A stretch of 11,580 bases of DNA from CAZCWX01 sp964502465. Its GTDB lineage: Bacteria > Desulfobacterota > Binatia > Bin18. Of this stretch, positions 6,720-11,580 are shown piece by piece. The number at the start of each line of letters is the position of its first letter. The stretch's first letter is position 1. A program made the position numbers and the translations under genes. The DNA lies in the NCBI GenBank assembly GCA_964502465.1, contig CAZCWX010000483.1:1-11580 (forward strand), given 5' to 3'. A model generated the notes under the pieces. That model was not told the DNA's origin and searched no databases. It saw only the letters and a list, made by a program, of their open reading frames with translations.

Positions 6720-7214
6720 GAACAACCCCCTTTTTATGAGACTATACAGAGACTGAACAGACCTGAGCACCAGGGTCCCTGCTCTAACTGGGTGAACCCT
6801 AACACGGTCCGCAACCTCTCTGCAACCGTACAATCTGTGATGAAAAGCAAAAAACTTTACGCCCTCAGTACGAACGCTGGGCAGGAGTAGACGCGAGCGT
6901 TGCGATCGTGGTCGCGATGTCACGGCTCAGAGCTGCCACCGTGCGGCTCATCGCCGCCGCCAGCGGCGAAGTCGAAGAGCGCGATTGTGGCGGGGTTACC
7001 TGCCTTCGACTTTGCTGCGCGTAGCCTGTCCTGAGCTTTGGCGAAGGGATCGATTGCCTGACATCCTATGCTGTCGCGCTGTTCAGGGACACCGTGTAAT
7101 AGTTCGATTTTCCGTTCGACAACGTTCAGGATCGTTCAATTTTGCCGCTTTGTCCCTCTTCTGTGGGGTACATCTCAAACCTTATAGATGGAGTGGCTTA
7201 TCCCCATTTGCCTT
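6720..7214. other. 495 bp gene-free stretch with a repeat fragment and phased GTTC motifs
   Basis: No convincing gene is found on either strand; the open frames here have no family-like features. At 7025-7049 there is a partial copy of the CCTGTCCTGAGCTTTGNCGAAGGGA type repeat. At 7081-7137 five GTTC motifs occur at 7081, 7102, 7114, 7124 and 7134, nearly one per helical turn. The region must also hold the promoter of the flavin oxidoreductase gene, but no strong -35/-10 pair stands out. Confidence 0.5.
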
Positions 7215-7916
7215 TCACCGCTGACTATGGACAATGTACAAGCCGACAAAGCGAGCAACCAAGACGGCCATATAGAACTGCCCGATGATGCCTTCGAGGG
7301 TGGCGAGCCCGCGGGCAGGCCCAGTCAAGGGAAGAATATCCCCATATCCCACCGTAGAAAGCGTGACAAAGCTGAAATAGACGAAGAGCGATAAGGAGGC
7401 AGAAAAAGGCTGAGCTGTGTCTGTAGCTATTTTCACCCCTTCTCCGAATCGGAAAGAACCAGGGTGGACAGATTCCAGCAGCATAAACAGGAACGCCCAT
7501 ACTAACCCTATCAGCAAGTACACACACAGCGCTCCACTAACAGTATCTTCTGTTACGGTCTGCGCGCGCAGCACCAAAGCGAGGATGGTCACAGCAATAA
7601 AAGCAAAGAAGACTGCGCCAACCCCTTCGCTGATGAGCAGCAGCACATGGCTTTCGCTGACATGCGTCACCCATCGGAGGGTCAGGGCGGCAAGGCCGAG
7701 CATGCTGGCCGTGAGGGACACCATCCTGTTGTCCCCAAGTGCATGGATGGTGGCGAGGAGGATCACGAGCAGCAACACCGAGAGGGAATAAAGCGTCAGC
7801 GGATGGCCAACAAAAAACGTATGGAGAAGAAAAAGCAGGAACAGCGCGATGAGCAACAAGGAAAACCTGCCTTTGATGAAGCTAACAGGAGACGGGAGGA
7901 GTCGGTTGTTACTCAT
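7215..7916 (-). CDS. Potassium channel subunit, Ion_trans_2 type, no regulatory domain
   Basis: This 233-residue membrane protein carries the K+ channel selectivity filter T188-V-G-Y-G-D193 inside the pore loop SFVTLSTVGYGDILP. Hydrophobic segments lie at about 19-37, 41-60, 66-83, 91-116 and 127-147 before the pore, and 204-229 after it. That gives about six membrane spans, with the last two framing the pore. The fourth span lacks the regular Arg/Lys spacing of a voltage sensor, and no RCK/TrkA_N or cyclic-nucleotide domain follows. A simple ungated or pH/membrane-gated channel is inferred. The start is ATG 7916 behind AGGGAG; an open frame reaches 7991, but those 25 codons are encoded by a dispersed palindromic repeat. 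The pore is complete, so a working tetrameric channel is plausible. Confidence 0.85.
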   Translation of the reverse strand: MSNNRLLPSPVSFIKGRFSLLLIALFLLFLLHTFFVGHPLTLYSLSVLLLVILLATIHALGDNRMVSLTASMLGLAALTLRWVTHVSESHVLLLISEGVGAVFFAFIAVTILALVLRAQTVTEDTVSGALCVYLLIGLVWAFLFMLLESVHPGSFRFGEGVKIATDTAQPFSASLSLFVYFSFVTLSTVGYGDILPLTGPARGLATLEGIIGQFYMAVLVARFVGLYIVHSQR

Positions 7917-7930
7917 GTCACTCCCTGCCC

Positions 7931-7990
7931 TAGTGGCGCAGTCATCTTGGCCGCATTGCCAACCATGCAGGCAAGATGCCTGCACCACCA
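7931..7990. repeat. Inverted repeat GGTGCAGGCATCTTGCCTGC family
   Basis: TAGTGGCGCAGTCATCTTGG.. (7931-7954) is an imperfect inverse of 7967-7990, whose inner part GCAGGCAAGATGCCTGC is itself a palindrome. The element lies directly upstream of the channel gene and creates a false N-terminal extension of its reading frame. It is of a dispersed repeat type that I recognise from planctomycete and acidobacterial-type genomes. Confidence 0.65.
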
Positions 7991-8027
7991 TGAGAACTCA
8001 TGCAATCGCACCGCTCTATTTGGCAAG

Positions 8028-8241
8028 CTAAATCAAACCACATAAGATTCGTACACTACGTAACACCCTGTTCCATATTTCGCCCGGCGATCAATCGCTG
8101 GGCTACACGGCTGCGCCCCCTGAAGGGGGCTGAAAGCCGGCTTTAGCCGGCGTCGTTCTGAAGCCCGGCCAGTTCATGGCCGGGCGCAGGTGAGTTCACA
8201 GTAAGTGCTGGAGTGTGCCAAAGTCGTGTGGTCTGATTTAG
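8028..8241. mobile_element. 214 bp miniature inverted-repeat element B (CTA...TAG ends)
   Basis: The left end reads CTAAATCAAACCACA then CGTACACT (8028-8057). The right end, reverse-complemented, reads CTAAATCAGACCACA then GCACACT (8212-8241). These terminal inverted repeats match each other and the right end of element A at about 23-24 of 30 positions. The inside (about 8080-8189) is a different hairpin array from that of element A: GCCCGGCGAT..ATCGCTGGGC, CCCCCT..AGGGGG, GCCGGCTTTAGCCGGC and GCCCGGCC..GGCCGGGC. No coding capacity. Its right boundary coincides with the point where the metallopeptidase remnant begins. Confidence 0.65.
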
Positions 8242-8510
8242 GCCCTGACAGGGCACTCAAAGTACCCCAGCGGCCGCCGATGAACCAGGCCCAGCGGGAG
8301 CTTGAAGCTGAGTCGGTTGCATTCCTCGTGTGTGCTCGCAATGGCGTGACATCGAAATCAGAAACGTACCTGGCGAATTACGTCAAACAGAACACGACGG
8401 TTGATGATATTGACCTTTACCAGATCATGCGCGCGGCCGGCCAGGTGGAAACCCTGCTCGGCCTGACGGCTCACACCAAATACGACAAGCCCACAAGCAG
8501 AGGGTACTGA
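8241..8510 (+). pseudogene. C-terminal remnant of an ImmA/IrrE-type metallo-endopeptidase (5'-truncated)
   Basis: The frame from 8241 encodes about 89 residues. RELEAESVAFLVCARNGVTSKSETYLANYV followed by DLYQIMRAAGQVETLLG resembles the C-terminal part of ImmA/IrrE-family (ArdC-like) zinc peptidases, in which the E of 'EAESVA' helps bind zinc downstream of HExxH. The HExxH part itself is missing: upstream sequence is the mobile element, and an in-frame ATG at 8205 lies inside its terminal repeat. The gene therefore appears to have lost its catalytic half. ImmA/IrrE peptidases act in mobile-element regulation and ArdC-type anti-restriction. An alternative is a short expressed ORF from 8205 or from ATG 8280. 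The family call rests on recognition of the motif, not on a search. Confidence 0.6.
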
Positions 8511-8540
8511 CTGGATATAAGCCATAAGGCAAAGCCAAGT

Positions 8541-9038
8541 ATGGCAGACAAGCTGAAAGACAAGTTTTGCGCGTACACCGAATCCGTTCAAGCAAAGCTG
8601 CGGAGAAAAAGCGGAGAATCGCCAGGGAAAGGGCCGCTGAAACTCTATTCCAAGAGAGTCCTGGAACTCCAGACAGCAGTCGCAGAAGCAGAAAGTAAGG
8701 CCGAGTTTCAGTCCCTGACCAAAGAAACACGGTCACTGTTCTCAGGAAACTTCCACGGGAAGAGCGAATCAGTAAGAAATCAATGGACTTTGGGAGCTTT
8801 CAGGTCCGCCGCTTCACCTCTGACGAACTTGAGGCCATCCTTATTGGAAACCCGTGTCGGCGCAGCGCCCCTTTCTCTTTATCAAAACTCCACGCCGGAA
8901 CTGAAGAAGGTCTTTATTGACGTGTGCGGTGTGGGTCTTCCAGCTTCCACAGCGCTCCCTCCAGATTACACGCCAATGCTCTTCAAAGTGTTCTACCCCT
9001 CAAGTACTATGGCTAACACCTTGTCGCATGAACACTGA
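8541..9038 (+). CDS. Hypothetical protein, possibly decayed
   Basis: A 165-residue open frame of unknown function. The first 80 residues are charged and helix-like (KLKDKF..QAKLRRKSGE, ELQTAVAEAESKAEFQSLTKETR). From about residue 85 the sequence becomes compositionally different. In the +2 shifted frame, a 45-residue ORF at 8783-8920 reads MDFGSFQVRRFTSDELEAIL, which looks more protein-like than the long frame there. The end of the long frame, FKVFYPSSTMANTLSHEH, could be the continuation of that second protein, suggesting a frameshifted remnant fused by chance to the first ORF. The ATG at 8541 has only a weak ribosome site (GGCAAAGCC). It sits between a truncated peptidase gene and an intact HEPN operon, so decay is plausible. 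Confidence 0.35.
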   Translation: MADKLKDKFCAYTESVQAKLRRKSGESPGKGPLKLYSKRVLELQTAVAEAESKAEFQSLTKETRSLFSGNFHGKSESVRNQWTLGAFRSAASPLTNLRPSLLETRVGAAPLSLYQNSTPELKKVFIDVCGVGLPASTALPPDYTPMLFKVFYPSSTMANTLSHEH

Positions 9039-9049
9039 AAGAAGGGGAA

Positions 9050-9439
9050 GTGAATAGACAGACACGGCTTGAAGGAGCCCGGCAGGCATTGGCTGGCGCG
9101 AGAGCCCTCTTGGCAAGCGGAGATTTCCACGGATGCGTTTCACGCTGCTACTATGCAGTGTACCAGGCCATGTGGGCTGCGGTAGGAGAACCAGAGAAAA
9201 AACCACGTTGGGAACACTTTGGTCTCATGCAGACCTTCGTCCGCGGCAGATGGCTAGACCCACAGGTCGCTCTGCGCGGTCCGGGCGCTTTGGAAGCGCA
9301 ACGCTTTACACTCCGTAGATTGTATGATCTGCGACTCGGCGCAGACTACCGGCTTGATGATATCAGCCAGAGGGACGCAGAATGGGCAATACAAACCGCC
9401 CAAGAGGTTCTCTCCATCGTTGAGCAGAAAGAAGGATAG
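9050..9439 (+). CDS. HEPN domain protein (UPF0332-like)
   Basis: The 129-residue all-helical protein fits the HEPN fold: EGARQALAGARALLASGDFHGCVSRCYYAVYQAMWAAVG (helices 1-2, with the typical 'A..rsYYA.f.a..a' motif), then RWEHFGLMQTFVR, and a final LRRLYDLRLGADYRLDDISQRDAEWAIQTAQEVL carrying the UPF0332 'R..Ya..R..ADY' block. HEPN proteins are often RNases or antitoxin/toxin partners of nucleotidyltransferases, but the RNase motif R-x4-6-H is not evident here, so catalytic activity is doubtful. The start is GTG 9050, immediately behind GAAGGGGA. One nucleotide separates its stop from the ATG of the next gene, so the two form an operon and probably one functional unit. Both frames are intact, in contrast to the broken genes on either side. 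Confidence 0.8.
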   Translation: MNRQTRLEGARQALAGARALLASGDFHGCVSRCYYAVYQAMWAAVGEPEKKPRWEHFGLMQTFVRGRWLDPQVALRGPGALEAQRFTLRRLYDLRLGADYRLDDISQRDAEWAIQTAQEVLSIVEQKEG

Positions 9440-9440
9440 A

Positions 9441-9719
9441 ATGGCGCAAAAATTAAAAGCAAAAGGACGGGCGTTAGCAGAGGCAGCCTTACGACTGAGC
9501 CAGCATGTTCTCGCACGCTATCCGCAGGCCCTCATCACCACACTCGACGTGCCGTACACGGATGAGGATCTCACCATCGAGGTCGCTCTGCCTGAAAGGT
9601 GTGAATTACGAGAGGCTAGTGATGAGTTGATCCGTATGTGCCTGACGATCGAAGACGAATTGGGAGTCACGATTTTGACCCAAGTGACTAGGCTAGAAGT
9701 GGAGCAGAGAACGGGATGA
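9441..9719 (+). CDS. Small conserved-looking partner of the HEPN protein
   Basis: A 92-residue acidic alpha/beta-looking protein starting at ATG 9441 with AAGGA 7 nt upstream. It begins with a basic helix (KLKAKGRALAEAALRLSQHVLARYPQ), continues with a strand and acidic turn (ALITTLDVPYTDEDLTIEVALPE), then a second helix (REASDELIRMCLTIEDELG) and a final strand (VTILTQVTRLEV). The open frame extends upstream to 9324, but that part overlaps the HEPN gene and is ignored. It lacks the G-S-x-A-x-G motif of minimal nucleotidyltransferases, the usual HEPN partners, so it is either a diverged partner or an unrelated small protein. Close coupling (1 nt gap) suggests co-translation, perhaps as a toxin-antitoxin-like pair. 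This role is inferred from context only. Confidence 0.7.
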   Translation: MAQKLKAKGRALAEAALRLSQHVLARYPQALITTLDVPYTDEDLTIEVALPERCELREASDELIRMCLTIEDELGVTILTQVTRLEVEQRTG

Positions 9720-9796
9720 ACTTCTCTTCGCCCGAGTCTCGCAGTAATAGTCTGGAAGTCCATAGAACTCTCTGGAGGATGGAGGAATACTCAACG

Positions 9797-10141
9797 ATGC
9801 ATGTCGCCGTCGAACCCCCTGATGACATCGCCTAGCAACTCAAGACTGCCTGGCTGGATATACCCCGCCGGGTGTTGGAAGCCATCGTGGTAGAAGGCTA
9901 CCGTTCCGGCGCGCTCACGCGCGGCCAAGTACAGCGGTTCCTGAACCTCTCCTGGTGGGAGACTGAAGCGTTCCTCGTTGGAACCTTAGGCTGCGTGATT
10001 TTTCCGCCTCATAGGAGTGACGAATTGCTTGCAATTTCGGCGACGAAGGTGGTAGAGTCTGCCATATTTTTGGCAACCGGCAGCTTCTGTACCGCGTTAG
10101 GTCAGATTATAGGAAGCTGCGGTGATTGCCGATTACCCTAG
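9797..10141 (+). pseudogene. UPF0175-type antitoxin gene broken by an in-frame amber codon
   Basis: From ATG 9797 the frame reads MHVAVEPPDDIA, then TAG (9833-9835), then continues in the same frame QLKTAWLDIPRRVLEAIVVEGYRSGALTRGQVQRFLNLSWWETEAFL. This is the pattern of UPF0175 proteins: a short strand, 'lP.dia.qL', then 'E.....yr.g.ltr.q....L.ls.wE.e.fL'. The family is linked to VapB-like or DUF3368-type toxin-antitoxin modules. A TAG in place of a likely CAG (Q) would result from a single change. After about residue 70 the sequence no longer resembles the family, so the C-terminus has also drifted. A GTG at 9872 could restart translation, giving 89 residues. No toxin gene is recognisable in 10142-10206. 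Both the family call and the pseudogene call are from pattern recognition. Confidence 0.6.
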
Positions 10142-10206
10142 GTGGTCTAATACCTGTTGAGCACCCACGGCCACTGGACATAATGAAACTGGCAATGAGA
10201 TAAGGC

Positions 10207-10518
10207 GTGCCTAGACTGAAGCAAGATCCAATCGCCTCGAAGGCTACTGTTGTCACTGTCAGCTCCGAAGCCACGCTGTGGCAGACGGCCGAGGCCCGGC
10301 GGACCAACATACACGCCGTGGAAGACAAGCACGTCGTCTGTGGCCTGATCTTCCCCAAGGACATCGCTGGAGGATGTGCTCCAGCCACGGCGAAATTTTA
10401 TGCCAACTTTATCAGTCTCGCGTGCGCTTCCCTAACGGCGACCGAGACTTTCTTACTCCTGGCCGTGCATACACCCGCGCTGGCCAATCCACCATTCCCG
10501 CTCGGGGTACAGCCATGA
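10207..10518 (+). pseudogene. Fragment resembling the N-terminus of type I restriction methyltransferase HsdM
   Basis: In the 103-codon open frame, residues 21-53 (10267-10365) read EATLWQTAEARRTNIHAVEDKHVVCGLIFPKDI. HsdM proteins start with the helical domain 'LW.aad.lR.nmdAaeyKhvvLGLiFLKyIsd.f', so about half the positions agree, including KHVV-GLIF-K. After residue 53 the resemblance stops, and none of the methyltransferase motifs (NPPF, F-x-G-x-G) follow. A perfect 7 bp hairpin (GCTGGAG/CTCCAGC, 10366-10385) begins exactly where homology ends. The frame closes at TGA 10516-10518, overlapping the helicase ATG by ATGA, so it could act as a translated leader for the helicase. A chance open frame cannot be excluded; the family match is by eye. 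Confidence 0.45.
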
Positions 10519-11580
10519 ATGTATTTGAGCTTCGCGATCGGCTCGTTGATGATTACTCTCGCTATACGCACAGTTTCATCAAGATCGCGGACCCTCGCAT
10601 TTGGAACACGGTGGAATCCGCGCTGGATGGAGGGGCATTCTGGCCGGAGCCGCTGCTCCAACTCAATCCAACTTTCCTGCCGGGAGGTACGATCGATGAC
10701 CTGGTAAACCAGGGTGCGCTGCACGCGGAGTGCGCACGCATCTTCCGCATCGACAAATCAGATTCTGATTATACCGGCAAGCAGCTCTTACTCCACACTC
10801 ATCAGCGGGAGGCCATACTCAAGTCTAAAGAAGGCAAGTCTTATGTGCTGACGAGCGGGACAGGGTCAGGCAAAAGCCTGACCTACATCGTGCCGATCGT
10901 TGACCACATTCTGCGGAATGGTTCAGGCCGGGGAATCCAGGCTATCGTGGTCTATCCGATGAATGCCTTGGCCAACAGCCAGGATGAAGAACTCAAGAAG
11001 TTCCTTGAAAAGGGTTACCCTGAAGGGGAGTCTCTCGTTCGCTTCAAGCGCTACACAGGACAGGAGAGAGTTGCAGAAAAAGAGGAGATCCGCAAGAATC
11101 CGCCAGACATCCTGCTTACCAACTACATGATGCTTGAGTTCCTGCTCACCCGGCACGAAGACCGAGAACTGGTACGTGCCGCGCAGGGGCTGCGCTTTCT
11201 CGTCTTCGACGAATTGCACACTTACCGGGGACGCCAGGGAGCGGACGTGGCGCTGCTGATCCGGCGCTGTCGTCAGGCTTTTGGCGGCCACGACATTATC
11301 TGCATCGGCACCTCAGCTACAATGGCCAGCGAAGGCTCCACTGAGGAACAGAAGCGCGAAGTGGCCAAGGTCGCCGAGGTGTTCTTCGGCATTCCCTTTG
11401 ATACGTCGCAGATCATCAGCGAGACGCTGGAGCGCGCCACCCCGGAGGCCGATTGCAAAGACCATAAGGTGATCCAAGCACTTCGTGAGGCCATACAAAA
11501 TAATGCGCCGCTGCCCTATAGCTACGAGGACTTCCGCCTTCACCCGTTGGCCTCTTGGATCGAGTCCACGTTTGGCGTAC
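10515..11580 (+). CDS. Large SF2 DEAD/DEAH-box helicase, N-terminal 355 residues (runs off the right edge)
   Basis: The open frame from ATG 10515 has no stop through the window end. Visible SF2 motifs in order: Q-like motif LHTHQREAI (93-101), Walker A TSGTGSGKS (113-121), motif Ia YPMNALANSQ (about 147-156), NPPDILLTNYMMLEFLL, motif II D232-E-L-H235 followed by TYRGRQGADVALLIRR, and motif III GTSAT (265-269). The N-terminal MNVFELRDRLVDDYSRYTHSFIKI plus WPEPLLQLNPTFLPGG block is characteristic of large (often more than 1,500 residue) helicases of the Lhr/YprA-like branch that frequently carry DUF1998 and occur in accessory and defence loci. DISARM's DrmA/DrmB helicase-DUF1998 proteins are a possible but unproven comparison. 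Helicase motifs IV-VI lie beyond the window. A GGGGT ribosome site is weak, and the ATGA overlap with the upstream frame could provide coupling. Confidence 0.85.
   Translation, partial: MNVFELRDRLVDDYSRYTHSFIKIADPRIWNTVESALDGGAFWPEPLLQLNPTFLPGGTIDDLVNQGALHAECARIFRIDKSDSDYTGKQLLLHTHQREAILKSKEGKSYVLTSGTGSGKSLTYIVPIVDHILRNGSGRGIQAIVVYPMNALANSQDEELKKFLEKGYPEGESLVRFKRYTGQERVAEKEEIRKNPPDILLTNYMMLEFLLTRHEDRELVRAAQGLRFLVFDELHTYRGRQGADVALLIRRCRQAFGGHDIICIGTSATMASEGSTEEQKREVAKVAEVFFGIPFDTSQIISETLERATPEADCKDHKVIQALREAIQNNAPLPYSYEDFRLHPLASWIESTFGV

Noticed and set aside
6741..6746. TATAGT on the minus strand as the -10 of the flavin monooxygenase gene
   Set aside because: It is well placed, but no acceptable -35 hexamer lies 16-18 bp upstream, so it was not listed as a promoter.
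5640..6923. N-terminal extension of the flavin monooxygenase frame to 6923
   Set aside because: The extra 68 codons lack family resemblance and precede a well-supported ATG at 6719 with a ribosome site; the extension is an open-frame artefact.
10025..10206. DUF3368/PIN-type toxin expected after a UPF0175 antitoxin
   Set aside because: I read all plus-strand frames and saw no acidic PIN-type motif or recognisable toxin sequence, so no feature is claimed.
10923..11543. Minus-strand open frames opposite the helicase
   Set aside because: They lie fully antisense to an unbroken SF2 helicase frame with all expected N-terminal motifs.

Overview
The window looks like a repeat-rich, roughly 55% GC bacterial chromosome segment. 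The gene types (ECF sigma/anti-sigma pair, DUF1329 exported protein, luciferase-like flavin oxidoreductase, phytoene-dehydrogenase-like flavoprotein) and the very common palindromic intergenic repeats fit an environmental proteobacterium-like or 'deltaproteobacterial' lineage (for example Binatota or Tectomicrobia). This placement is inference; there is no rRNA or other phylogenetic marker.

Left and middle part (1-7916): ordinary single-gene units separated by palindromic repeats. On the minus strand, an ECF sigma factor (350-949) precedes a zinc-finger anti-sigma factor cut by the left edge (1-283). On the plus strand follow a small exported protein (1060-1341), a small lipoprotein (1598-1999) and an FAD-dependent oxidoreductase (2453-3868). 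On the minus strand are a DUF1329 exported protein (4202-5455), an LLM-class flavin monooxygenase-like enzyme (5640-6719) and a two-pore-helix-type potassium channel subunit (7215-7916). No shared pathway is evident, although the last groups are common in lipid- or aromatic-degrading environmental bacteria.

Right part (8028-11580): this looks like a decaying accessory or defence region. A 214 bp miniature inverted-repeat element abuts the 5'-truncated C-terminal piece of an ImmA/IrrE-type metallopeptidase. Then come an unrecognised, probably decayed ORF, an intact two-gene HEPN (UPF0332-like) plus small-partner operon (9050-9719), a UPF0175-type antitoxin gene broken by an in-frame amber codon, a fragment resembling the N-terminus of a type I restriction HsdM subunit, and the start of a large SF2 DEAD/DEAH helicase that runs off the right edge.

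The best structural find is a nest of repeats at 3896-4138. A CHERS-like palindrome is interrupted by a 148 bp element whose terminal inverted repeats match those of the 214 bp element at 8028-8241, and that element itself carries a third, unrelated long palindrome. Both elements are bounded by CTA...TAG, as expected for IS630-type insertion at CTAG.
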